Assembly: GCF_024267675.1 (NCBI RefSeq)
Contig: NZ_JALDYX010000031.1
Coordinates: 1 to 57,035, forward strand
Origin: Marinobacterium sedimentorum
GTDB taxonomy: Bacteria > Pseudomonadota > Gammaproteobacteria > Pseudomonadales > Balneatricaceae
DNA length: 57,035 nucleotides
Direction: 5' to 3'
The notes under the pieces were generated by a model that saw only the letters and a program-made list of their open reading frames with translations, had not been told where the DNA came from and did no database searches. This document shows, in pieces, positions 1 through 8,160 of the stretch. The first letter of the stretch is position 1. Each line of letters opens with the position of its first letter. A program made the translations under genes and the position numbers.

Positions 1-173
1 AAAACTGGACCAGTGGCCCGACGGCCAATACCGAGGCGCTGGGTATCCGGCCGGTACTGACCGGCACTGAATTTACCCAGGAAGGCCTGTACGTGAATCA
101 GCATTCCACCTGGCAGCGCTATCTGCTGCAGGGACTGGCCGCCAAGACCCGCCAGGCAGAGGAGAGCAACTGA
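1..173 (+). CDS. antA: Anthranilate 1,2-dioxygenase large subunit, C-terminal end only
   Basis: The window opens inside a gene. In the frame ending at the TGA at 171-173, 56 codons can be read, including EGLYVNQHSTWQRYL, which resembles the C-terminal tail of Rieske non-heme iron oxygenase large subunits of the benzoate/anthranilate group. The stop overlaps the ATG of the small-subunit gene by one base, typical of translational coupling. The Rieske cluster and catalytic iron site lie upstream of the window and cannot be checked. The large-subunit assignment is firm from the operon position (large, small, reductase). The anthranilate specificity is inferred from the small subunit and the nearby kynurenine genes. 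Confidence 0.8.
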   Translation, partial: NWTSGPTANTEALGIRPVLTGTEFTQEGLYVNQHSTWQRYLLQGLAAKTRQAEESN

Positions 174-661
174 TGAACCCGACCGTGCAAAGCATTGAAC
201 AGTTTCTGTACCACAAGGCTGAGCTCTGTGATCGTCAGCAGTGGGATGAGTACCTGGCGCTGTTTGACGAAGACGCCGAGTTTCACATGCCGCAGTGGGA
301 GTCGGAGCATGTGCATACCACCGACCCCAAGCGGGAAATGTCACTGATCTACTACCCCAATCGGGGCGGGCTGGAGGATCGGGTCTACCGCATTCGCACC
401 GGCAAGTCGGCGGCCTGTACGCCGATGCCGCGCACCTTGCACCAGGTCAGCAATGTCCAGGCAGAGCAGCAGGAGGACGGCAGCTGGCGGGTGAAGGCCA
501 ACTGGGCGACCCATTTCTACCGCTTCGGCGAGGCTGAGGTGTTCTTTGGGCGGGTCGAATACCGCCTGCGTGCCGAGGGCGAGAGCTTTCGTATCAGCAG
601 GAAGCAGGTGATCCTGCTGAACGACAAGATTCGCCACGTACTGGACTTCTATCACGTCTGA
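173..661 (+). CDS. antB: Anthranilate 1,2-dioxygenase small (beta) subunit
   Basis: This 162-residue protein has the length and sequence of the beta subunit of aromatic-ring-hydroxylating dioxygenases of the anthranilate / 2-halobenzoate type (a cystatin-like, SnoaL-related fold). Recognisable stretches are FLYHKAELCDRQQWDEYLAL near the N terminus, the segment around TTDPKREMSLIYYPNR (about residues 44-60) and RIRTGKSAACTPMPRTLHQ. The beta subunit is structural in the hexameric oxygenase, which converts anthranilate to catechol with release of CO2 and ammonia. The start is fixed by the one-base overlap with the upstream stop. The reductase gene follows after 39 bp. A 2-halobenzoate dioxygenase is the main alternative, but the kynurenine operon nearby favours anthranilate. 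Confidence 0.87.
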   Translation: MNPTVQSIEQFLYHKAELCDRQQWDEYLALFDEDAEFHMPQWESEHVHTTDPKREMSLIYYPNRGGLEDRVYRIRTGKSAACTPMPRTLHQVSNVQAEQQEDGSWRVKANWATHFYRFGEAEVFFGRVEYRLRAEGESFRISRKQVILLNDKIRHVLDFYHV

Positions 662-700
662 TCGGCACGCAAGTGACGGACAGAAACAAGGGGGTGCGCC

Positions 701-1720
701 ATGCACAAAGTAGCCTTGAGTTTTACCGACGGACGGACCCATTTTGTCGGTGTTAATGCCAATGAGCCGCTGCTGGATGCCGCGCTGCGCCAGGGAATCA
801 CGCTGCCGGTGGATTGTCGCGAAGGCGTCTGCGCCACCTGCAAGGGCACCTGCGAGTCCGGTGACTACAGCCTGGATTATGTGGATGAAGATGCGCTGTC
901 CGAGGCCGATCTGGCGCGGGGCGCGGTGCTGGCCTGTCAGATGCGGGTCAGCTCCGACTGCGCGGTAAAGTTCGACTTTGAATCGACGCTCTGCACCTCG
1001 GCCGGACCGCTGGAGGTTGAGGCTGTGGTGCAGAGCGTCGAGCAGCTGTCCGACTCCACCGCCATCGTGCATATCGATGCGGCGTCACTGGATCAGCAGC
1101 TCGATTTTCTGCCGGGGCAGTATGCCCATGTGCAGGTGCCGGGCACCGACCAGTGGCGTTCCTATTCCTTCGCCTGCGCGCCCAATGCGACCAATGGCCT
1201 GCAGTTCCTGATTCGGCTGCTGCCCCAGGGGGCCATGAGTGATTACCTGCGCGACCGGGCAGCGCCCGGGGATCAAATCCGGCTGAAGGCGCCGCTGGGC
1301 GCGTTCTACCTGCGCAAGGTGAGCCGCCCGCTGGTGCTGGTGGCCGGTGGCACCGGACTCTCGGCTTTCCTGGGCATGCTGGACGAGATGGCAGCAGAGC
1401 CTGGCGCCTGCACCCAGCCGGTGACCCTGTTCTATGGCGTGACCCAGGCGCAGGACCTGTGCGAGCTGGAACGTTTGCAGCGTTATGCCGAACGGTTGCC
1501 GGGATTCAGCTATCACCGCATTGTGATGCGGGAGAGCGAAGACTGGCAGGGCCCCGTTGGCGTGGTGACGGACCTGTTCGAGGAATGTCATTTCAACGAT
1601 GGTGAGGTGGACACCTATCTGTGCGGGCCACCGCCGATGGTCGAAGCGGTCAAGCAGTGGCTGGATCAGCGGGCCATGGCGAACTGCCAGGTGTATTTCG
1701 AGAAATTTTCCGCCAGCTGA
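701..1720 (+). CDS. antC: Anthranilate 1,2-dioxygenase reductase component
   Basis: A 339-residue electron-transfer reductase that passes electrons from NADH to the AntAB oxygenase. The N terminus (about 1-95) is a plant-type [2Fe-2S] ferredoxin domain with the cysteine pattern DCREGVCATCKGTC and a fourth cysteine in LACQMR. It is followed by an FAD-binding barrel with RSYSFACAP (about 150-158) and an NAD-binding domain with LVAGGTGLSAFLGML and a C-terminal CGPPPMVEAV motif. This domain order matches BenC/AntC. It is the third gene of the antABC operon and cofactor-complete. The final residues, VYFEKFSAS, fit the family C terminus. Confidence 0.9.
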   Translation: MHKVALSFTDGRTHFVGVNANEPLLDAALRQGITLPVDCREGVCATCKGTCESGDYSLDYVDEDALSEADLARGAVLACQMRVSSDCAVKFDFESTLCTSAGPLEVEAVVQSVEQLSDSTAIVHIDAASLDQQLDFLPGQYAHVQVPGTDQWRSYSFACAPNATNGLQFLIRLLPQGAMSDYLRDRAAPGDQIRLKAPLGAFYLRKVSRPLVLVAGGTGLSAFLGMLDEMAAEPGACTQPVTLFYGVTQAQDLCELERLQRYAERLPGFSYHRIVMRESEDWQGPVGVVTDLFEECHFNDGEVDTYLCGPPPMVEAVKQWLDQRAMANCQVYFEKFSAS

Positions 1721-1908
1721 GCCGTGCTGCGCATGGCTAGGGCGCTCCGTTCTTGCTCTCCTGGAGTAATAGCGGAGTGTATTTTTAACTAGATACTTTA
1801 ACCTTAAAATATTAGTGTATGAATAATTTAACCACAAAGGAAATTCCCGCAGGAGCACCGCAAGGCTGACAGCCGGGGCGCGGTGCGGGTTGACGGGAGC
1901 TGAGGCCG
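1721..1908 (+). promoter_or_regulatory. AT-rich intergenic stretch ahead of marR; probable promoter/operator region
   Basis: This 188-bp gap separates antC from the MarR gene. Bases about 1775-1835 are strikingly AT-rich compared with the flanking GC-rich genes and contain runs such as TTTTTAACTAGATACTTTAA and CTTAAAATATTAG. MarR proteins commonly bind AT-rich palindromes near their own gene, so this is the likely site of the promoter and autoregulatory operator. I cannot define a convincing -35/-10 pair or a clean palindrome, and I see no strong terminator for antABC. Confidence 0.35.
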
Positions 1909-2352
1909 ATGAGAGACGAACTTTCGCTGAAAACCTGGTTTCGGATGCTATCCAACACCGCCTTGATCGAGCAGGAACTGCGGGCTCTGCTGCTGAAAGA
2001 GTTCAATGTCACCCTGCCGCAGTTCGACCTGCTGGCCGCACTGCAGCACGCCGGCGGGACCGAGAAAATGTCGGCCCTGTCGCAATGGATGAAGGTCTCC
2101 AACGGCAATATCACCGGGGTGGTGGATCGGCTGGAACGCGATGGTCTGGTACAGCGCCAGGCGCAGGCGGATGACAGACGCGTCAAGCTGATCAGTCTCA
2201 CGCCATTGGGGCGCGACAGGTTCGAGCGCATGGCCGCCGTCCACAAGGCCTGGATTACCGAGGTGCTGGGCGGGCTGGGTGACGAAGATATGGGTGAGCT
2301 GCACCGCCAGCTGGTGCTGATGAGTCGGGTTCTGAAAGACAGAGCCCGATAA
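1909..2352 (+). CDS. MarR-family transcriptional regulator
   Basis: A 147-residue winged-helix regulator. The recognition region WMKVSNGNITGVVDRLERDG (about 58-77) and the wing segment LVQRQAQADDRRVKLISLTP (about 78-97) are classic MarR family signatures, with DDRR in the wing. MarR proteins bind DNA as dimers and usually release it on binding an aromatic acid or an aryl-CoA ester. It is the first gene of a same-strand block (thioesterase, TRAP transporter, 2-oxoacid oxidoreductase), and the thioesterase begins 32 bp downstream, so it most likely controls that block. Its ligand is not evident; a CoA thioester or arylacetate intermediate would be a reasonable guess. Confidence 0.88.
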   Translation: MRDELSLKTWFRMLSNTALIEQELRALLLKEFNVTLPQFDLLAALQHAGGTEKMSALSQWMKVSNGNITGVVDRLERDGLVQRQAQADDRRVKLISLTPLGRDRFERMAAVHKAWITEVLGGLGDEDMGELHRQLVLMSRVLKDRAR

Positions 2353-2384
2353 CGTTTTCGAATTAACGCATACAGGACAACGCT

Positions 2385-2822
2385 ATGGTTTTTCAGAAGG
2401 AAGAAGTCATTCGCTTCAGGCATTGTGACCCCGCCGGAATTGTATTCTACCCGCGCTATCTGGAGATCCTGAACGACACCGTGGAAGACTGGTTTCAGGC
2501 CATGGGATTTGCATTCAGCGACATGCAGGCGCGCTTCGGTGCCGGTGTGCCGACGGTGAATCTCAATATCACCTTCTCGAAACCCTGCCGTCAGTCGGAT
2601 CGGCTGAGGTTGCTGCTCTCGTGCCTGCGGGTCGGCGACAGCTCGTTTGAGATCAAGATCAGCGGTTGGTGTGCCGGTGAAGCCATTCTGGATGCGCAGC
2701 TGGTGCTGTGTTTTAGCGCCATTGGCGACCGGGTGGGCAAGGTCTCGATTCCGCCACAGATTCGCCAGCAGCTGCTGAAATACCAAGCTGCCCCGGCAGT
2801 GGTGCCGGCCCCTGCGGGCTGA
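2385..2822 (+). CDS. Acyl-CoA thioesterase of the 4-hydroxybenzoyl-CoA thioesterase (hotdog) family
   Basis: A 145-residue single hotdog-fold protein. The N-terminal motif FRHCDPAGIVFYPRYLEI (about 11-28) contains the Asp (Asp15) that corresponds to the catalytic aspartate of 4-hydroxybenzoyl-CoA thioesterase, and the length fits the family. It would hydrolyse an acyl- or aryl-CoA to the free acid in the cytoplasm. It lies between marR and a TRAP transporter, with an acyl-CoA-producing 2-oxoacid oxidoreductase farther down the same strand. This suggests it acts on the product of that enzyme. The precise substrate (arylacetyl-CoA, anthraniloyl-CoA or other) cannot be read from the sequence. 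Confidence 0.85.
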   Translation: MVFQKEEVIRFRHCDPAGIVFYPRYLEILNDTVEDWFQAMGFAFSDMQARFGAGVPTVNLNITFSKPCRQSDRLRLLLSCLRVGDSSFEIKISGWCAGEAILDAQLVLCFSAIGDRVGKVSIPPQIRQQLLKYQAAPAVVPAPAG

Positions 2823-2828
2823 GGCCTG

Positions 2829-2862
2829 ACAGCCTGTCGGGCTTAACACTGACCTACTGCGA
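2829..2862 (+). repeat. Fragment of a dispersed MITE-like element (5' end only)
   Basis: The segment CAGCCTGTCGGGCTTAACAC followed by TGACCTACTGCG matches the left ends of the larger elements at 25434-25596 and 53609-53968, which share the core TTAACACTGATCTACT. Only the left terminal portion is seen here, so this is a remnant or partial copy. Confidence 0.55.
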
Positions 2863-2867
2863 ACAGG

Positions 2868-2892
2868 CCGTTACCGGACGTTGCGGTAACGG
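2868..2892 (+). other. Intercistronic hairpin between thioesterase and TRAP genes
   Basis: CCGTTACC (2868-2875) and GGTAACGG (2885-2892) form a perfect 8-bp stem with a 9-nt loop. There is no T-tract, so it is more likely an mRNA-processing or stability element, or a weak attenuator, than a full terminator. Confidence 0.5.
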
Positions 2893-2921
2893 GAAACCAT
2901 AACAATAACGGAAGCGACGAC

Positions 2922-3443
2922 ATGGATAGGGTGACTGAACTGCCGGATACGATAGCCGTCAACCGGTTTTACCACGGGCTGTTTAACGGCTGCGGCCTGT
3001 TGGCGGCGCTGATGTTCGCGCTTATGGCGCTACTGGTATGCACCGATATAGCGCTGCGCAACATAACCAGCTTCTCGCTGCCCTGGACGGTGGAAGCCTC
3101 GGAATACCTGTTAATGACGGCGACCATGCTGGCCGCCCCCTGGTTGCTGTACTGCGGCGACCATATTCGCATCGATCTTGCGCTGCAACTGATGCCCTCG
3201 CGCTGGCGCGCACTGTTCGAGCGCGGTCTCAGTCTGCTGGGCGCCACCATATGCGCCGTACTGAGCTGGTACAGCCTGGAAGTCACCTTGGATACGGCGC
3301 GCCAGGGCGGGCTGGTGTTCAAGGTGCTGGTGTTCCCCCAGTGGTGGCTGAACCTGCCCATGATCGCGGGCTTCGTGCTGCTGACGCTGGAGTTTGTGCG
3401 CCGTCTGCTTGATCCCGCCCCGGCCGTGAAGGAGGCCTCCTGA
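2922..3443 (+). CDS. TRAP transporter small permease subunit (DctQ family)
   Basis: A 173-residue inner-membrane protein with four predicted hydrophobic segments (about 25-48, 60-85, 100-122 and 140-160), the topology of the small DctQ subunit of tripartite ATP-independent periplasmic transporters. The segment SLPWTVEASEYLLMTATMLA (about 51-70), with its conserved Trp and Glu, followed by a segment ending in GDHIRIDL, is typical. Its stop overlaps the start of the large permease gene by one base, so the two membrane subunits are translationally coupled. Substrate is unknown. The context with aryl-CoA thioesterase and 2-oxoacid oxidoreductase genes points to an organic, possibly aromatic, acid. 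Confidence 0.88.
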   Translation: MDRVTELPDTIAVNRFYHGLFNGCGLLAALMFALMALLVCTDIALRNITSFSLPWTVEASEYLLMTATMLAAPWLLYCGDHIRIDLALQLMPSRWRALFERGLSLLGATICAVLSWYSLEVTLDTARQGGLVFKVLVFPQWWLNLPMIAGFVLLTLEFVRRLLDPAPAVKEAS

Positions 3444-4762
3444 TGGATTGGTATCTGGCGTTGACGGTGTTGCTGGGCACGCTCTTTGGCTTGATGCTGA
3501 TCGGCATGCCGGTGGCCTTTGCTTTCCTGGGCGTGAATCTGCTGGGTGCCTGGCTGTTTATGGGGGGTGAGGCCGGCATCGGCCAGCTGGTGCGCAATTC
3601 GGTGGGGTCTGTGAGCAGTTTTTCCCTCACGCCGATTCCGCTGTTCGTGATGATGGGGGAGGTGCTGTTCCACAGTGGCCTGGCCTATAGGGCCATCTCG
3701 AGTATCGAGCGCCTGATTTCCCGGGTGCCGGGTCAGCTGTCCATCGTCTCGATTCTCGGCGGCACAGTGTTTGCCGCGCTGTCCGGTTCCACCATCGCCA
3801 ACACGGCGATGATGGGCAGCGCCCTGCTGCCGGAAATGCTCAAGCGCGGCTATCACCCCACGGTCGCCATGGGCCCCATCATGGCTGTGGGTGGCATCGC
3901 CATGCTGATTCCGCCTTCTGCATTGGCGGTCATGCTCGGCAGCCTGGCCGGTGTGTCGATCTCGGGTCTGCTGATCGGTGGCATAGTGCCGGGTCTGCTG
4001 ATGGCGGCGGGCTTTCTTGGATTCGTTATCGTGCGTTCATGCCTGCATGAGAAAAGCCGCGAGGCTGATACCGCTGATGAGATTCGCGAAACACGCTGGG
4101 AGCGCTGGTGGCCTTTTCTGCGGGATGTGGTGCCCTTGCTGGGGATCTTTGTCGCCGTGGTGGGCAGCATGCTGGCCGGCTGGGCATCGCCGACGGAATC
4201 GGCGGCCATCGGTGCCCTGGCCGCCGTACTGGCGACCCTGGCCTACGGCGTACTGACAAAGGCGAAGCTGATTCGGGCGCTGATCGAAACGGCGCGCATT
4301 TCGGTGATCATCCTGTTTGTGCTGGTGGCCTCCACGGCCTTTTCCCAGCAACTGAGCTTTTCCGGTGCCACCGGTGGCCTGCTGTCGCTGGTTGGGGAGT
4401 ACGAGCTGTCGGCGTTCTGGCTGGTGGTCGGCATGCTGGCGGTGATTCTGATCATGGGCTGTGTCATCGACCAGGTCAGCATGATGATGATTACCCTGCC
4501 GTTCTTTATGCCCCTGGCCGCGGCGGCCGGTATAGATCCTATTTGGCTCGGCGTCATGATGCTGATTGCCATGGAACTGGGTCTGCTGACCCCGCCCTTT
4601 GGCTTGCTGCTGATGGTGATGCAAAGCGTAGCACCGCCATCCATTCGTCTGACCCAGATCTATGCCTCGGCAGTGCCATTCCTGCTGATCGAGTTGCTGG
4701 TGCTGAGCTGCATCCTGCTGATGCCCTGGCTGGCCACCGGACTGCCCAATCTGATGGGGTAG
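3443..4762 (+). CDS. TRAP transporter large permease subunit (DctM family)
   Basis: A 439-residue, very hydrophobic protein with roughly twelve membrane segments, the length usual for DctM. Family motifs visible include LIGMPVAFAFLGVNL near the N terminus, LTPIPLFVMMGEVLFHSGLA (about 60-80), FAALSGSTIANTAMMGSALL and the second-half repeat GCVIDQVSMMMITLPFFMPL. DctM forms the sodium-coupled membrane channel that receives substrate from the periplasmic binding protein. It sits between its small subunit (one-base overlap) and a DctP-type binding protein (53 bp downstream), so this is a complete TRAP system. Confidence 0.92.
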   Translation: MDWYLALTVLLGTLFGLMLIGMPVAFAFLGVNLLGAWLFMGGEAGIGQLVRNSVGSVSSFSLTPIPLFVMMGEVLFHSGLAYRAISSIERLISRVPGQLSIVSILGGTVFAALSGSTIANTAMMGSALLPEMLKRGYHPTVAMGPIMAVGGIAMLIPPSALAVMLGSLAGVSISGLLIGGIVPGLLMAAGFLGFVIVRSCLHEKSREADTADEIRETRWERWWPFLRDVVPLLGIFVAVVGSMLAGWASPTESAAIGALAAVLATLAYGVLTKAKLIRALIETARISVIILFVLVASTAFSQQLSFSGATGGLLSLVGEYELSAFWLVVGMLAVILIMGCVIDQVSMMMITLPFFMPLAAAAGIDPIWLGVMMLIAMELGLLTPPFGLLLMVMQSVAPPSIRLTQIYASAVPFLLIELLVLSCILLMPWLATGLPNLMG

Positions 4763-4815
4763 GACACCACACCCCTGTTTTCCCGATGGTGCAATAAAAT
4801 AACTGGAGAAACCCC

Positions 4816-5781
4816 ATGAAGAATAATTTTAAGAAAGCGTTATGCGGCGGTTTGCTGGTCTGCGTTCCCTGGCTGGCCCAGGCGCAGGAAATTACCCTCA
4901 AGGCGGTCACGGCCTTTGGCCAGGACACCTACTTCAATCAGCGTTTCAAGCAGTTTGTGCACAGCGTGAACGAACAGGGCAAGGGTCTGGTGCAGATTCA
5001 GGTCATGGGTGGTCCCGAGTCCATGCCGCCGTTCGAGATTGGCAATGCGGTGCGTGCCGGCATCGTGGACATCGCCAATAGCACCGGGGTGTTCCACGCC
5101 AATATGGTGCCTGAGTCCCTGGCCATGACGCTCACCCGCAAGCCCATGTCGGAACTGCGCGCCAATGGCGGCTATGAGTTGATGGATCAGATCCATCGCG
5201 ACAAGGCCAACATGGTGTGGCTGGCACGTCTGTCTGACGGGCTGCAATACCATATCTATACCAATAAAAAGGTTGAGTCGGCTGATCTGTCCGGCTTCAA
5301 GCTGCGGGGCGTGCCGGTATACCGCTCCTTCTTCCAGGCCCTGGGCGCCACGCCGCTGCAGGTGGCACCCGGTGAAGTCTTTACTGCGCTGGAACGGGGT
5401 GTGGTGGACGGTTACGGCTGGCCGTCGGTGGGCATCTTCGATCTGGGCTGGCAGGAAAAAACCCGCTACCGCGTTGAGCCTGGGTTCTACAACGTCGAAG
5501 TCAGCCTGTTCATGAACCAGAACACCTGGGAAAAGCTGGATCAGCCGCAACGTGAGTTCATGCGCCAGCAAGTGGCCTGGATTGAATCCCTCAATGAGGC
5601 TGCCGGCGCGGATGCCGAGGCCGACAAGCGGCAGCAGGCCAGCGTGGGTATCGAGGCTATCGTCTTGCCGCCGGAACAGGCCGATCGCTTTCAGGCATTG
5701 TCCCAAAGTGCCGGCTGGCAGGCGGTGGAAGAGCTCAGCCCGCAGTATGCGCAACAGCTCAAGTCCAGTTTTGGCAGCTGA
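4816..5781 (+). CDS. TRAP transporter periplasmic substrate-binding protein (DctP family)
   Basis: A 321-residue protein that starts with a clear Sec signal peptide (KALCGGLLVCVPWLAQAQ, cleavage near residue 24). The mature domain shows the DctP pattern: the element FKLRGVPVYRSFFQALGATP (about 160-179) with the Arg that usually salt-bridges a carboxylate, followed by EVFTALERGVVDGYGWPSVG. The ATG is preceded by CTGGAGAA. It would deliver an organic acid to the DctQM permease encoded upstream. It is unlike the second binding protein at 10003, so the two TRAP systems probably have different ligands. Confidence 0.88.
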   Translation: MKNNFKKALCGGLLVCVPWLAQAQEITLKAVTAFGQDTYFNQRFKQFVHSVNEQGKGLVQIQVMGGPESMPPFEIGNAVRAGIVDIANSTGVFHANMVPESLAMTLTRKPMSELRANGGYELMDQIHRDKANMVWLARLSDGLQYHIYTNKKVESADLSGFKLRGVPVYRSFFQALGATPLQVAPGEVFTALERGVVDGYGWPSVGIFDLGWQEKTRYRVEPGFYNVEVSLFMNQNTWEKLDQPQREFMRQQVAWIESLNEAAGADAEADKRQQASVGIEAIVLPPEQADRFQALSQSAGWQAVEELSPQYAQQLKSSFGS

Positions 5782-5802
5782 TCGCACAGGCCGGGCGCTC
5801 TG

Positions 5803-5826
5803 CCGCCAGTCCTTCGCGTCTGGCGG
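5803..5826 (+). other. Intergenic hairpin downstream of the TRAP binding-protein gene
   Basis: CCGCCAG (5803-5809) pairs perfectly with CTGGCGG (5820-5826) around a 10-nt loop. No T-tract follows, so readthrough into the oxidoreductase genes is possible. The rest of the 216-bp gap (5782-5997) shows no gene. Confidence 0.4.
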
Positions 5827-5997
5827 TGCTGCTGGCGGTGCGCAGGGCACGTCTGCAGCTGCTGGAAGACGTGTTCTGCAGCGCGATGCTGCCCGGATGT
5901 CGCCACGCTAAAACAGAGGCAGCGCTGAACGCGCCCCTGTCAATTTTCTGATCGCGAGTTAACAGGCTCGGTTAAACAGTGCGGGAGAACAGGCCTG

Positions 5998-8160
5998 ATG
6001 GCGGAAAGATCGTTCAAGAGTGAAGTGAAGAAGTTGCACGCAGGCGACGGCGAGGTATTCCATGGCGAGGGCATCCTCGCCGTGACCAAGGCGCTGCTGC
6101 AGTCGGGCGTGTCCTATGTCGGGGGCTATCAGGGCTCGCCCATCTCTCACCTGATGGATGTGCTGGCCGATGCGCGGGAAGAAATTCTCGATGACATGGG
6201 CATTCACTTCGAGACCAGTGCCAGTGAAGCCACCGCAGCCGCCATGCTGTCGGCGTCGGTGCACTATCCGCTGCGCGGTGCCGTCACCTGGAAGTCGACG
6301 GTGGGCACCAACGTGGCCTCCGATGCGCTGGCCAATCTGGCATCGGGCGGGGTGACCGGTGGTGCCGTGATCATTATCGGCGAGGACTATGGCGAAGGCT
6401 CTTCCATCATGCAGGAGCGTACCCATGCTTTTGCGATGAAGTCCCATATCTGGCTGCTCGATCCCAGGCCCAACCTGCCGAGCATCGTCGATGCAGTGGA
6501 AAAGAGTTTTGAGCTGTCCGAGGCCAGCCATACCCCCGTCATGCTGCAGATGCGCATCCGTGCCTGTCATGTGCATGGCCAGTTTGTGGCCAGGGACAAT
6601 CGCAAGGCCGAGTTCAGCTTGCAGGACGCGCTACAGAATCCCAAGCGCGACCTGAGTCGCCTGGTGCTGCCACCGGCGACCTTCCTGCACGAGCGGGAAA
6701 AGATCGAAGCGCGCCTGCCGGCGGCCATCGAGTTTATCAAGGCGCAGGAACTGAACGAGTTTTTCCCTGGCAGCCGCGAGGACGTCGGTATTATTCTGCA
6801 GGGCGGCAGCTACAACACCGTGATTCGTGCCCTGGAGCACCTGGGGCTGGCGGATGCCTATGGTCAGTCACAGATCCCGCTCTATGTAATGAACGTGGCT
6901 TTTCCGCTGATCGATGACGAGCTGCTGCGCTTTGCCCAAGGCAAGTCGGCGGTACTGCTGGTGGAAGAGGGTAACCCTGAATTTATCGAGCATGAACTCC
7001 ATACCCTCTTCGCCCGGGCCGGCTGCAAGACGCTGCTGCAGGGCAAGGCGGTGCTGCCGCGGGTCGGTGAATACACCACCGATGTGGTGAAGGCCGGTAT
7101 CCGTAACTTCCTGCAGGCCCAGACCACGGACTTGCTGCAACACGAGACCGCGCTGTCCTTCGTGCCAGCCCGGCCCCTGTCCCTCGAGGCCCTGAGCGAG
7201 GTGGTGCCGGCCCGCCCGGCGGGTTTCTGCACCGGTTGTCCGGAGCGGCCGATTTTCTCCGCCATCAAACTGTTGCAGAAGGAGCGCGGCGATTTTCATA
7301 TCAGCTGTGATATCGGCTGCCACCTGTTCTCGATCCTGCCGCCCTTTAACCTGGGCGCCACCACCATGGGTTACGGCCTTGGCAGTGCCTCGGCCTCGGC
7401 CTTCAATGTCAGCTCCGACAAGCCTGCGATTTCGATCATGGGGGATGGCGGCTTCTGGCATAACGGCCTGACCAGTGGTGTCGGCAATGCCGTCTTCAAC
7501 AAGAGCGATGGCGTCAATTTGATCATCGACAATGCCTACACCGCCGCCACCGGGGGCCAGGATATTCTGTCATCCCGGGCCGCGAATGCGAACCTTGCGA
7601 CCAATAACCCGATTTCCCGCGCGGTTGAGGGCGTGGGGGTGAAATGGGTGCGGACCCTGACCCGCACCTACGATGTGAGCGCCATGCTCAAGACGCTGCG
7701 CGAGGCGGTCAGCACAAAAGGCCAGGGGCCCAAGGTAATAGTGGCGCAATCCGAGTGCATGCTGAATCTGCAGCGGCGGGAAAAACGCAACAAGCGCGCC
7801 GATCTTAAAGCCGGCAAGCGCGTATCCGAGGCGCGCTTTGCCATCGATGAGCAAACCTGCACCGGCGATCGGGCCTGCATCCGTCTGTCGGGCTGCCCAT
7901 CCCTGACGGTGAAGGAAAACCCCGATCCCTGGCGCTCAGACCCGGTGACCCGCATCGACAACAGCTGTGTCGGATGCGGTCTGTGCGGAGAAAACGTGCA
8001 CGCCGATATTCTCTGTCCATCCTTTGTGCGGGTGGAAGTGGTGCGCAATGCCGGCCGCTGGGAGACCTTCAGACGACGTCTGTCCCAAAGCGTGATTCGC
8101 AGGTTGCAGAAAAGGGCGCAAAGGCGTCATGAAATCTACCAGCTGGATGGAGCTGCCTGA
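5998..8160 (+). CDS. iorA: Indolepyruvate:ferredoxin oxidoreductase-type 2-oxoacid oxidoreductase, alpha subunit
   Basis: A 720-residue thiamine-diphosphate enzyme subunit that would oxidatively decarboxylate an aryl 2-oxo acid to the aryl-acyl-CoA. The N-terminal half carries the pyruvate:ferredoxin oxidoreductase fold (GGYQGSPISHLMDVL near residue 40). The ThDP domain has FCTGCPERPIFSAI (about 412-425) and the GDGGFWHNG...IDNAYTA motif (about 483-515). A C-terminal ferredoxin-like domain (about 612-670) has one regular cysteine set, CVGCGLCGENVHADILCP, and one irregular set, CTGDRACIRLSGCP. The beta subunit overlaps by one base. An upstream GGGAG about 10 nt from the ATG supports this start. 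Indolepyruvate is the family name; phenylpyruvate or an arylglyoxylate are equally possible substrates. Confidence 0.87.
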   Translation: MAERSFKSEVKKLHAGDGEVFHGEGILAVTKALLQSGVSYVGGYQGSPISHLMDVLADAREEILDDMGIHFETSASEATAAAMLSASVHYPLRGAVTWKSTVGTNVASDALANLASGGVTGGAVIIIGEDYGEGSSIMQERTHAFAMKSHIWLLDPRPNLPSIVDAVEKSFELSEASHTPVMLQMRIRACHVHGQFVARDNRKAEFSLQDALQNPKRDLSRLVLPPATFLHEREKIEARLPAAIEFIKAQELNEFFPGSREDVGIILQGGSYNTVIRALEHLGLADAYGQSQIPLYVMNVAFPLIDDELLRFAQGKSAVLLVEEGNPEFIEHELHTLFARAGCKTLLQGKAVLPRVGEYTTDVVKAGIRNFLQAQTTDLLQHETALSFVPARPLSLEALSEVVPARPAGFCTGCPERPIFSAIKLLQKERGDFHISCDIGCHLFSILPPFNLGATTMGYGLGSASASAFNVSSDKPAISIMGDGGFWHNGLTSGVGNAVFNKSDGVNLIIDNAYTAATGGQDILSSRAANANLATNNPISRAVEGVGVKWVRTLTRTYDVSAMLKTLREAVSTKGQGPKVIVAQSECMLNLQRREKRNKRADLKAGKRVSEARFAIDEQTCTGDRACIRLSGCPSLTVKENPDPWRSDPVTRIDNSCVGCGLCGENVHADILCPSFVRVEVVRNAGRWETFRRRLSQSVIRRLQKRAQRRHEIYQLDGAA

